A DNA stretch of 64,000 nt from positions 3,615,501-3,679,500 of the forward strand of contig CATNEN010000029.1 of the NCBI GenBank assembly GCA_950097015.1, given 5' to 3'. Origin of the DNA: Macrostomum hystrix (taxonomy: Eukaryota > Platyhelminthes > Macrostomidae). Numbering within the stretch: the first letter of the stretch is position 1; every line of letters starts with the position of its first letter. The notes under the pieces were generated by a model that was not told the origin of the DNA, made no database searches, and saw only the letters and a program-made list of their open reading frames with translations. Below are positions 1 through 12,897 of this stretch, in pieces. The translations under genes and the position numbers were made by a program.

Positions 1-488
1 GCAGCCCGATGACTTGTACCACCAACCGCTGCCTCCGGAAATGGCACAGCTCCTCTGTGGCCCGTTGTCGAATGTCGAGAACTGCGTCAAGTCGTGATTG
101 GCCAGCCGCATGGAATCCGAGAACGCAGTGAAGCAGCTCTCGAAGTGTGCTTTGTATCCTTCGTACACAGAGTCTATCCAGAAGCGATTGCACTCCACAT
201 ACTGGAACTTGCCATTCTTGTCCCACATGTCGATGCGCAGTCGATACTTGTTGAAGATGGACAGCGTGCGCATGGCTTCGGTGCCGATCCAGAAACTGCT
301 GGAGTTGAGCAGACTCTCCATGTCGTAAAAGCCACGTCGATAGTCCTCAAAACTGCGGTTCATGCTCCAGGAGGCATTGAAGTTTTTGTAGATGACAATC
401 CAATTGTCTTGACATTGAGCAGGCATGTTGCCATATAGAGAGTGAGGCACGTAAATTTCGGATCGATTGATGCAGCTCAGAGCATCCA
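1..488 (-). CDS. Fibrinogen-related domain exon (gene A, partial)
   Basis: This exon is open in one frame throughout and is cut by the window edge. It reads as a fibrinogen C-terminal (FReD) domain: CQDNW near the start, an FWIGTEAMRTL block, RLRIDMWDKNG, a YKAHFESCFTAFSDSM block, the FSTFDNG motif that in FReDs lies near the calcium site, and the C-A-(5)-GWWY signature. The missing end can be read in gene B at 49470-49590. In FReD proteins this fold binds glycans or protein termini. Here it closes the lectin-rich ectodomain just before the stalk. Confidence 0.85.
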
Positions 489-3400
489 CTGGAAAGGAAT
501 TTTTAGCTTTAGTATTGACTCAATGTCTTAATACTGCAATTCATATGCTCACTAATTTTCCAAATATACGAGTATATTGTGCTCTAGAGTACTAGTAAAG
601 GTAAATTTATATTGGAATTCTTTTATAGCATTCCACATATGCTGAGAGAGATGTATAATGATAGCAAATAGAGTGTGGCAGATTTATTTACAAACAGTGA
701 TCGGACAAACACAAGTAGCTTAAAAGGCATTAAAATTGCGTTGAGGCACTTACCGTTTACAGGACATCCAAAAACGTCAAACTTCATTGCTCTGGGATTT
801 CCTGCTGGATTTGTCGTTACTTTCAGCCTGTTAGTGTAGAATGGCTTTCGTAGAATGTGGTTAAATGGACATGACAGATAGCCGCTTTGAACCGTTAAGG
901 TGCTCTGAAAGTTAGGATGTCCGAAAGTGCTAGAAATCAGAATATTTTCTTCAATTAATTAATTATGATTTGGCCTTTAGAGTGTCGCTTACAGCAGTCC
1001 CGCTAGACGAAAACGATCCAGTCACCAATGTATTTCCTGCCTGAGTCAGATCAGAGTACTCGAGATCGAAGCCCGTGTATTCACGGTTTGTGCTTGAGCT
1101 CTCAATACCAGCACCACTGGCTGACAGTGCTGTGAATAAGAAGGTCTGATTGAATGAGATCTGCAATGTACGAGGTAGAATATGGTAAACATTTATTCTG
1201 TGTCTGTGGACCACCAATGCTTGTCTAGCTAGTCGATGTCTCGATTCGATCATAAAAAACGGTTCGTATGTGACATGAAAAACTTATAAATGACACAGAA
1301 CAGCGGCCATGCTTACCGTCACCCAGTCACCACTCCAAAATCCAGTCGTCAAATCCGGCACGATGGCCAGTGGAATTCCCGAAGCAGATCCCGCCCAGAT
1401 GTTTCCACTGGCAAAGCTAAACGGAATCGAGTTATTCGGATCGAAAAAGTTTGTCCAGCAAGACTCTGAAAGACCACAGGCGTTAAAAAGTGTTTGTTCT
1501 CAGTGGCTCCTTGACTAAAAGTGAAAAAGTCGAATTCAAAGCCATCATACCTCGACAGATTTGCTCAATCACGAAGCTCCCACTCTGCGAAGTTGTCGCA
1601 AAGCCGACGCTGAGAGAAGTCATGCGTGAGATGGTTGTCACCTGCTCTGTTGTAGCAATCATCTCCATCGTTCCGCAGATTTCCTTGTTGCTCTGACAAT
1701 ACTTGATGGTCTCCGCTACACGTCTCCATGGCTGAGAAACTTTTTCCAGCCCTGCCTGGCTCAGAGCTGTGCTTTTCGAATCGAAATACACGTTGTACAG
1801 CATGTTGTCACACTGGCGACTCATCTTCTTTGCTAAAGAGGAATAAGTTTTTAATAGCCTGCAGAAAATATAAAGAATTCGATTCAAATGCAAGTCGTTT
1901 TATGATGGCTGTCGAACATACCAGCCTCCACTTCGCACACTACGAAAGCACTCGTGCATGTAGCACTAGATTTCCAATTCTCAGTGAGCAAAGTAGAGTA
2001 AGCACATGTGTCTGCGGCTGCGGGCTCATCGAAGCGCCAGTTCTTCCACACAGGTGGCTGATTATTGTGCTCTAAACCCACGCTCCAGTCGCGTTTTTAA
2101 CTACTCCAATGTGAACCATGTAGTTGTTGGCAGTGAAAGAATTGCTCACGCCACGAGACCTTAAAGTTTTCAGATAAAACTTTTTATGACTATTGAGGAA
2201 GTCCTAGATAGTAGCTCGTATGATTTATTTGCAATAAAGATCAATTAAGTGCGATAGATCAATAGGTCTATGTAGCAGAAATGAACAGGAAATTATTTTG
2301 CTTACTGCATGAGGTCAGCATATCCGATTCGAATGACAATATTGTCATAGAAACTGGTTGGCACAAAGAGGCGTCCTTTGCTAGCCCATGTCATGTTGGC
2401 ACAATACTGCCTTGCGATCTCCCTGTGCACAGACGCCTGGTAGTCCGTGTAGTAGTGCACGCAGCGGCCATTGTAGTAGTAAAAGTTCTTTGGACACTCT
2501 AGATAATCAAATAAATATTCTTTTCAGTATATATACATGAATTTTCGTGTCAATATTGTAGAGCGAGGCCTCTCCACCATAAACTATGCACTTCGGTCTG
2601 ATGTCGGCCTGAGTTGCTGACACTAGATACATCGATAAATGAGCACAAGAGAATGTCTTACCGTCAGCTTCACGTCCATAGAAACTAAGACCAACGCTTG
2701 CACAGTAGTCTCCAAATAACTTTCGAACAACAATCTGGCCCGCAGTCACCGTGCGGTTCAGCCAGATATCAGTGTTCGTCGCCATTACCGACTTGTTCTA
2801 AAATCAAAATAAAAGTCCATCATTCCATAATTAGATAGAATTATGGAATGTATTCAGACTAAGCGTTTGTGTTTCTCTTACATAGGACGCAACCAGGTTG
2901 TTGTTGAAGTCCAAGAAATCGAATTGCAGTGTTTGGTTTCTTGAACATCCCGTCGGGTAGAGGCTCACATTAGAGAGGTGATGCACATTATCGAGAACAA
3001 ATCGATATTCATTTCTGGCACCGCTCGTTATCCTGGCCTGGCTTGATAAAGAAGCGCCACTTTCTATCATTCTCGTGAAGCTTATAACTGGGCACTCTAA
3101 AATTATACGGATTAGGGTGCTTAAAATGTGATAATTACTTTTATTTGCCTTTTTGAATCAAAAGAGACCTCAAAGTTATTACAAGACCTTCAGGAAATCC
3201 AAGGAATCCGAGACGCGAAATGCATAACGCGTTGTTCGCATTGGGTTTGTAGATCATGTACTTGGCGACAACTGGAGTCTGGAGATCCTGTCGGATCCAT
3301 TGTTTGTCCTCTTGGTTTGCGAGGAACGTTGTGTTTCCTGTTTGCGAGCTGTTGATAGCTTGCATTGGAGCATCATCTGTCTGTCCATAGTACAGCTCAT

Positions 3401-6400
3401 AGGATGTGACATAATATGAGCTTCCTCCAGCAGTCACAACTGCAAACACTCGCTGAGGAATCTCGAATGTTATAATCATGTAGGAGCCACCGCATAATAT
3501 TCTAAAGCCAGGCCGATAGTACACTCCATCGTAGCTAATGTCAGTGCCCCAGTTAAGATTGATGGATGTCACCACGCGGTCAGCATTGAAGTAATTTCCG
3601 ATCTTGGTGGTCGAAACCTGGTACGGGTGGTAGTAGATTTCTGGGAGAATGAGTGCGTAAGGCTCCGTCACACAACCGAATACTTCGAGTTTTCCAGCTG
3701 AGCGACCCGTGTTGGCCAGAGAGTAAATTCGCAGGAATGCAGCTTCGACTGACGGGATCAGGCGCTCAGTTGATGAGCCGCAGGAGTCCGGGGAGTTGTA
3801 GGGACCGAACAGGGTCTGTAAAAACGCAATTCATAAGTAAATTATATTTTTTTAGTTTTGTATTTAATCGCAAAAGTACGAACTCGTGTGTAGTACGAAC
3901 TAACGTGTGCTGGAAAATAGAACGGTATTGGAATAGCCTTTTTCGCAGTAATGCGCTATGATGGTTATTTGTAATAAAGATTTGCTGAATAAAATCTTTG
4001 CGAAGAAAAGCTAAGTGAAATGAAAACTTTCGCCATAACTAATTTATATTCCAGATATTTTCTAATGTGTTTTTGCTAGCATTTTTCATTTTATGCATCC
4101 AAGTCTCAGCAAACTAAAAAGTATTATCCCATGTATTGAAATATTGGATATTGGATATTGGATATTGCATATTGAAAATATGTCACAAGATTTGAAATAG
4201 GCTTCGATGATATGGTATCACTTATTGTACGTGCGCGTCGGCAAATAGACAAAAATTGTTACACCCATCTCGGCACCTAAAAGCATGTTTTTTGTTTTTT
4301 TTTGGCATTTTCGTGCGAAAAATAAGCAAATTAATGAAACTGAATCATTCATTAGTCTGTAATGAGCTCTCATGAGTCTGTAAACTCTGAGCCGCTCCAT
4401 TGTTCTTTGTCCGTGTGCATAAACATGATAGCGTACTCCTTCACGTTGCATGCAGTGACCTGTTTATTCTGCTTATTTTACTCTTGGGCAGACTCTGACT
4501 TGTACATCAATTTTGGTAAGAGGCTGTTCTTTGCCATGGTTACCGGCATCGCGTGCTTGTTTATGCACAAGCATGTGCATCGGCCCCTTCCCATTCTCTT
4601 GGCAGTCAACCCACGTTGTCCGGGCTAATGTGGGTTGTGCGGGCCCCAACCTACCGCACTGCTCAGTGCTCGTACTGTTTTTGAGTTGCTTTACTTTGTT
4701 TTTTCTCGCTGTTTTTTTCATTTTACGTCGAGCTCTCTCTTGTGTGTGTGTGTGCACATGTGACTGTACTCTCACTCTATCATTTTCTTTTAAACCTTAA
4801 CTAATAAATACACTTTTGCTCCAACCGCCCAAGAACAGATTGGAGTGGCCATCTATCAAATCAAACAAATTTTGGCTTGAAAGGCATCGAAAGAATTTAT
4901 AGCATAAAATATTCATTAAAACCAACTCACCCGGAAGTGGTACATAGGCATGCTGTATCTGTACCAGTACAGACTGTCGTCTGAGTACTCCAGCACATAG
5001 CGCTGAATGAGTTCGCGTGCAGCACTGGGGTGGTAGCAGTGGGTGGATCCGATGGTAACGCTCTCGGCTCGCACTCGCCTGGAAAATGAAAGCTGCAGCC
5101 ACTCGTCCAGATCCGTTGAGGCCGCCCTCCAGGAGCCGAGTGTCGGTCGGGGATCCTCTGGAAGTGAGAGCAGTGTTGCTCAAAGTCATTTCAAATGAAA
5201 TCTATCTACTCCTTTCCTTTATAACTTTCTTTAATTATGCTGCTAGGTGGCATACTAATCGTAACTCGCATTGCCAAGTTTTGTCTGCTGCTGCGCATCG
5301 CTTTCTAAGATGCAGTATAGTTAAAAAGTTCTACGATTCAAGGATACGAAATTGAAATCAAAACAAGATAATCGCGATCCAATGAATATATGATATTTAT
5401 GTCTTACCTAGCTACGAGTATTCGAGTCTTTACAATTACAGCGGCCTCAAACTGACCCATAAAATAGCAAACCAGCAATGCAGCATTCAGAAAATCATTT
5501 TGAACAAAGTAGCTCTAGCTTTCGCCACGAGCGAATTAGTTGGACTAAGCTATTACATAGATATATGTACAACTTCGATTAATTTATTTTAATCTGAAAT
5601 TCACACAAATAATAGCACACAACAAGTCACAAATAATAATTCACGCACACTTGCAGTATATATTTTACTGTGCATTTCTCTTTATAATAGCAAATTCAAT
5701 GGTTAAAGTTAAAATAAAACTTACTTTCATCACAGAAATAGTAGTTACACTGGCTGTATCCGGTTCCACTATTAGGACAGGTATTTTGGTATGTCGAAGT
5801 CGGCATTCGACAATAATTGTTTGCGTCATAAAGGCTGCCGTCGACTACATCCTCGTGTGAAATGGAATCTATGCGCTGGGTCCACTTCGGGCATACGCCT
5901 CCTCCATTCTGAATAGTCCAGTGCTTGCCCGCATATGACAGGGCCTGAATGTTGTCTACTGCACAATACTGGCCTGAGTCAGTAGTGTTTGAGAAGGTGG
6001 CGTCACAGCAGATCCACATGAGAGTGTCAGTTCGATACCCATAGTTGTAGTAAGCCGAGTCATACTCATTGAACTGCCAGTCCTGGAAACAGCGAAGCCA
6101 GCTATCACCCGCTTGCCCGTTCACGAGGGCATAGCAATCTGACGTCGATCTAAAGTAAGAGAAGGCCGTCTCTTCATTCGACCAGGCTGTGTATCGGACG
6201 AACTCTGAATAGTAAGTGCTAGCACGACCTGGGAAGATGTTGAGCCTGCGCTCAAAGTAGCCAGGACATCGACTGGGCAGTGAGAGACAATCTGAAGTTT
6301 AAATATCATGAGGTTGTTGTTTTCCTTTGCAAACTGTGACTGTGTCTAAACCAAAGCTGATTGTCTCACGAGAAAATATCTTTATTATACGAAGCTGGTG

Positions 6401-9400
6401 TCCAATTTAAACTGAATGGAAAATTTCATTCCTAGTAAAACTGAATACTTTTATCAAAACTTGGATTCGGCAATAATATATCTAGAGTAAATACCAGTAC
6501 CTCACTGACTTGATCAAACATTTCTCACTTAAATTACAGAAGCCAAGGAAGCGATTATGCTATAGCAAAGCCTATGAAGACATTTTTCAGTTTTTATTGC
6601 GTTAAGCTTACATGTCGTGTACGGCGTGCACTCTCTGTGGGCCCAATGACTTCTGAAGGTGTCAAACGATAGGCTGAACGCTTGCAGGCAGAACAAAAAT
6701 CCGTAGCTACCGTTTCCAAACACTAGCGTCTCGCTACAATGATTAAGCATGCAGCAACGATGATGAAAGGGTAATGAAGTTTGTTATATGAACCACTTCT
6801 ATTGTCAATACTAACCTCGACAATGATCGAACCGGATCATTGTTTGTTATCGGCGATGAGAACACGACTCGGTGACCCTCGATCACGACCAGTTGTGCGG
6901 GCGATCTCGTGACGGCCAAGCAGAAATAGTGCCAGAAGTATGTAGCCTTCAGATTTCCTGTCACCACAGTGGCAGCCCCAGATTGGCGAATCACTCGGGC
7001 CTCAAAGTTGTTGGCATTGGTGTACCGGAACTGCAGACTGTCCCCAGACGATCGCAGAACAGGCCTTGTGTAGTCATAGCTAGCGTTGAAGTAGCTGTAG
7101 AAACAAACTGTGTACTCGTTGCCGTCCATCTCCAGTGCACCACTGGCGGGCACCTCCAGAGTGCTGTTTGAGTTGCCAAGAAGAAAGAGAGCTCCATTGG
7201 TTCTGAATGTGGGTCCACTGGCCCAGCTGATGTTCGAGCCGAGATCGCCATGTCGCATGCTGGATTGAATGTCATTTGCTTGAGTCTCTTGCACCAGTGG
7301 CCAGAAGCCAACACGATATTTGTTAAGTTGGACTGTTTGCGACTCGGGGTCTGTGAAATATTGCAAATATCGTGAAACTGCCTTAGTGCAGCTCTTTGTA
7401 TTGAATAATAAAGTCAAAATTAAGAATTAAGTCAAAAACCAAAATTCTCACCCCATGACTGAACCTTGTAAGAAACACTGTTTGCAGAATAACGGAATAG
7501 TTCTGATTTTGACGTAACATTTGTTGTTAGTAGCCCTGGAACACCGTTCACCAACTGTAAATCACATGTCGTGTCTGAAAGCATGTTGGTATATGGTTTT
7601 AATCTAATTTTTCAGGGCAGCAACAGTAGCAGCATTCCAAGATTGCTGTTTACAGAAAGGCGCTTACTGTAAGTCAGCCACTGAAGCATGTTGTAGTTAG
7701 TGTTGAACCGATTGATCATCCCATCGTTCGTGTGGGTTGCATTTTCGTCGCTGAACTTTGAGACAACGGGAATTCCAGTGAACACAGACTTGCATGTTGG
7801 TGCTAGCTCATGGAAGCAGTCAAAGAGCTGACGCAAGTGACTCAGTCCACTGTATGAAGCCATGTAATAATTATTGTCGTAGTACATCATGCGCTTGACG
7901 TATACCTTCCGAGCCTGTCTGTCCTGCTTCACATCTAAAAGTTAGATTGTTTGAATTCGTTTTGGTTCGAGCAAAATATATCTGATTCGACTAGGTTTGT
8001 TAGTTTCAATCGAGTGTGCTCATCTCTTACAGTTTTTCGTGTACACAACAACTTCAGCAAACGAGAAGCAGCAGCTGAGTCTCTCGCGTCTCAGAATCAC
8101 ATAACGGCCATAGAATCCACACATTATTTCGATCACATCTCCTGGGCTGAATGCTTGCGTCATCTTTTGACAGAGAATGGAGTAGAACATCGAGGCAGTG
8201 TAAGGATTGTCGCTCATTGTCTGCGACACCCAGGCTTCATACTGCTGAGAATTTTCTGGAGAAATTAGAAAATTTATGGCTTCGAGAAGTGCACATGATC
8301 GCATGTTTAGCATTGTCAATGTTCCTTATTGACAGGTAAAATAATTCGACTCACCGCTCGCATCAGTGCGGAGGTATATCCAAACTTCAGTCACGTACTG
8401 AACACTCAGCATGTCCACGCGCCACCAATCGTACGTTGAGGATGACGTGACCGGAGTCGACGAGAACATTTTCGATGCAGTGTTACGAGCGAAGTCTCCG
8501 TCATTGGCGGCAGTGGCGCTGTATCCTGAGCGCAGATCGTAATAACTGACAGGATTTCCTGTAATATTGACGGGCGCTGCAACCATCGAGTATCCCGTGT
8601 TCAGTGCATTCACCTCACAGATGAACTGGTAGGCTGACTGGTATGTGTCACATTTGATATTGCGCCACGTTCCGCCCATGTCCAAGTCCATCATCAAGCA
8701 TTCTTTGCCGGGACTGCTGTGGCGCCAGAACTTCCAGTCGACAAGGCTTCCGTCCCACCACTGCCACTGACCAGTTGTTCGGTTGTACTGCCCGTCGATG
8801 TGAACAAACTTGTGCAGTCCTTGGCCACTGAAGCACGCGTGATACGGACGTATTGGCAAATATTGGTACATTCCTAATGGGTGAGACATCAGAATATTCG
8901 GATTAAAAATATCCTACCTAGTGATGGAGTTGAAAAACATGTAGTAGAAGAGCTGGTTCTCCAGCACAGTCTTCGGACTGGCCAAATGTCCGCTACCGTT
9001 CCAGTGCATCGACTCGCAGATCTCTTTAGCCAGCATTGGTGGTGCGACAGTGTGCGGGAAGGAGCTGTTCATGCCGTAGGGAACCCAGTAGCAGCTATCC
9101 TTGTGACGGAAGAAGCCAAACGGACAGTCTAAAGGATATTAGTATTTTAGTAACATTGTTGTTGATTTAAAATGACGTTTTTTCTTTTTTGGTACTATTG
9201 GATCAGAAATGAAGAGTAGGACTACCAAACCATTTTGCCACCCGTTTTCTATACTAAGGGGGATGAATTTCCTCCCTGAAATTTTTTTGGCAGCGCCTGA
9301 ATGATAACAGCGTTGGGTGCTGACTGATTGGTTGATAGACTAGATGATGGTTGCCCGTGGTTGAGCTGCGCTCAATATTTAGGTTTGATGAGTAAAATTG

Positions 9401-12400
9401 GAGAAATTCCTATCTCCACCATCGTGACCTATCTCCACCTCATGTTGCCCTTGAAGGTCTACCAGTCCGTCTAGATAAAGGTAGGTCACCACCAAAGACG
9501 AATATAATGCAGGCACATTCGGGTGACATGCTGATAAATTTTGAAAGCCTCGCAAGGCCGCACTGAGGCGCAGTGTTAATTCGTGTATAGGGTTGTGTGA
9601 ACTACACTAGCGCTTATGGGAAAAATCCGACCTTCGGCCATAACCTTTGAATATCTTGACGGTCTGAAGAGCTCGGGACTTGATTCTTGTTCCAGAAGAT
9701 GAGCAACAAAAATAAATTAGGGATAAATCATCTAAAAACAATTGTTCCTCTCGCATTTGAGCCTCATGGCCTCAAAGTCTCACGGCTGTAAGTGTTTACC
9801 GTCTTTGATCATGCATCCACGGAAGAGAAACGATGCCACAGTGGTGGGGCTCGTGATGAAGACGACGCGAACCTCATTCGTCCGAATCAAGTGTGGCAGG
9901 GACTGATTAAATCCGTTTGACGAGTCAAAAACCTGCAGTGGATGAGGTGCGAAGCTGATGTCTTTTAGTCAGTATTTTAGAAGAACTTCATCAGTTTAAA
10001 TGCGAGGAAGTTATTTGTTTTTATCTGTATATATTCTATATATTTATAAATTGGAACAGAAAAAACAGCAGAACGAATGTCCAATAATTTTGTACTCACC
10101 GTAACTTTTCCGAGCACAGTAAAGTTGACAAACTCCCAGGTGCGCATGTGCCTGAACTGGAGAATGAACTTAATAGGGCTGCTGGCATTCAACGCAAAGC
10201 CGGAAATATGGTAGAAGTCGTTGTATCGATAGCCTATTGTGTCAATCGACGGATTTGAGAGTGTTGCCTGATTACTGTCAATTAAATCGCAATCTGGAAG
10301 TTTTAAACAAAGCAATTCTGGTTGAAATAAATCCATGCTTTCAATTTATTATGTAATTTAGTTCTTGTTACTGATTCCGGCCCATTCAACGCACCGTCAG
10401 GATAGCCCAGGATCTCAAATTTTGCGACACGTCGAGTGTAGAAGTCAACTGGACGAAACTGGATAATCTTGGCCTTAAACGGCACAGAAACGTCCATCCT
10501 CAGCTGCATAGCGTCATTGTGGAACTTATTGAACTGGTGCTGCAGGAGGAAGGATACAAAGCCATATAATCTATTGTTTATCGAAAGAAAAAAGTTTGAA
10601 CAAAAAGATGTAAACAAGTATTTACATCAACGTAGCTGTTGCTCGTCTGAAATGACCGAACTGGAACTAGCGTTCTTGGATCATCACCGTAAAATATTTT
10701 GAAGCTCCGGACATAAGCACGCCAATAGCCTGTCCTGTCCATCATCGATGAGCCTTGAATAACGAATCCCAGGATTGTGTGGCTGACAGTCAAATAAATA
10801 TTGATGGGGTACTCTGAAACGTGTTTGTGATGTGCATATTTTTGTACCCTTTGCCTCCTAAACATATGGAGACATATGTCTCTCCTGAATTAATCAGCTC
10901 CTTGTTTATGCCGCGAACCTACCTGAGTGAAAAAACATTCCGGGCGGCTGACGAGGCTTCTTGGGTGCGTTAAGCCTAAACATGTACGGTGAGGGATAAA
11001 TTGATGGATCCGCGTTGGATGGTAGCGGGGTGTCTTGTGGGTCCAGCTGGTTCAGCTCAATGATGCCGTCCTCCATGCCGATGGGATTTCCGATCAAGTG
11101 GAGCTGGCCTGAGAACAGTGCGATAAAATCACAGGAATCAAACAACCCAATCAGAGAGATTTCTCAATATCGCAACTGGCGCACTCGTACTCACTGACTG
11201 CTGGGAAGCCGTAGGCCTCAAACTCTGCGAAGCTGAGCCGTCTTCTGTAGTCCGACAGCTTGCGGATTCCAGCAAAGTAAGCTACCTGAAGAGAAAGGGC
11301 TGTTTAATGAGACTCTTGAACTTACTTATTGACAATCTGCTCATCGCACCTTGTCTGTATCGACAGTCCACACGTGCTCTCTCAGGTAGCCGCTGCCGCG
11401 GCTTTCGATCACTTGCACACTCGAGTGAGTGATAGACGACGAGTTCGATACAAAGATTTCCGCGAAGTCCAGCTCCTCATAGTCTGTGGGTTGGTGTTTC
11501 AGTTTAGATTTTAGTGTTATTTAACGGTGAACGGATGGTCGCACTAGCTGGAGTTTTAGTTTGAGTTCAATGCGTTTTGAAACTAATTTTTATGCACAGC
11601 GCGTGCCTAGAAACTTTTTAATTAGCAATTTACAAATTGACTTTTTCATTCTGATAAAAACTTATACGAGCTAAAAACACATTTTGATACATTGGCCTCT
11701 AGCCGTAGAATTACTGAGGGGTTTGCTGTGCCTGAACGGAAAAACTCAGGCACATAAAGTTCTTGAAAATAATCACATGTTCAAAAACTGTTTTTGCACT
11801 TGTCGCAAACTTTGTTGCAGAAACCCTCTGAAATAATAATTGCCATGTCAGCAAAATGTATTGACACTCAAGATTCAGATTCTGACAACGATTCTGACAA
11901 TTTCTATAAACGCTAATGAATTCTGATCATCAATATATCACCTCAGTTACGCTCGTATGTGGTGCAATGTTGAGCTTCAGCGGAAGCTCCATCTGACTAT
12001 AAAACCTTCATTGCTGATTTCCTTCGTTTTCGCACATGAAGCCATGGAAAGTTCATATGACCAGTTCTAACAAAAAATCACCTTCCCATAGTACTAAAAC
12101 GGGAAGGAAAATGCATAACAGGACCTATTCCTAGTGTTTTAATTGCATTCTTTACGTGCCACCTGCAGGAGTAGCACTGTCTCATCTAAGAGTGAAGCAT
12201 TTAGAGGATGTTTAATAGTTCATTATGTGAATGTACGTATATCATTTTTGGACCTCACCAAAGCGCAAATTATTCCGTGAGCAGGCGAAGATCTGGCAGG
12301 TATCGAGCGTGACACTCGGGTTGGTTGTGTAGCACCAGAACCTGTTTGTTGCGTCACAGTTGCGGCAGTAGTTTACAGAAGCTGATCGGTTGTTGCCTGG

Positions 12401-12862
12401 GAAGTAGCCAGCATTTTGGCAGTCGGAGTTGGGTACGAATGGAGAATTGCTTCCCCAATTCTGGCAGGTGTAGCCCGATGATGTGACGTTTTGCCGGCCA
12501 AAGTAGCCAATTCGACTGGCCGCATCTCCACACACGTCTCCCCCGTATGCATCTTGAAAATTTCGAACATTTTTGAAATTCATTGGACATTAAACATGTA
12601 GACCTTATTCTTTACGAATACATCTTGCTTGACATAATCATTATTTCAATTAAGTTCTTTGAGGAATGGAATCTGCACAGCCTCTCCCTAAGTCAAGCCT
12701 TAAGAAGCGGAATGAGGGCGCTCAGAAAGGAATGAAACTTTATCTTTAACTTTAACTTTAACTTTAAACTTTACAGCTCTCAGATGAGGAAAAGATAAGT
12801 CTAGGACTCCCAGACTTGGCAATTAGCCGAGAGATCATCAATGATGTTTGACTCCTTTTTAA

Positions 12863-12897
<35 letters not shown>

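Noticed and set aside
94-438. Plus-strand ORFs of 114 and 76 codons, repeated at 49684-50028 and 49688-49918
   Set aside because: They are the antisense of the fibrinogen-like exon and have no domain; their duplication only reflects the gene duplication.
4362-4800. Plus-strand ORFs with hydrophobic, signal-like composition
   Set aside because: Built on GT-repeats and C/T-rich intron DNA, with no homology pattern and no splice context.
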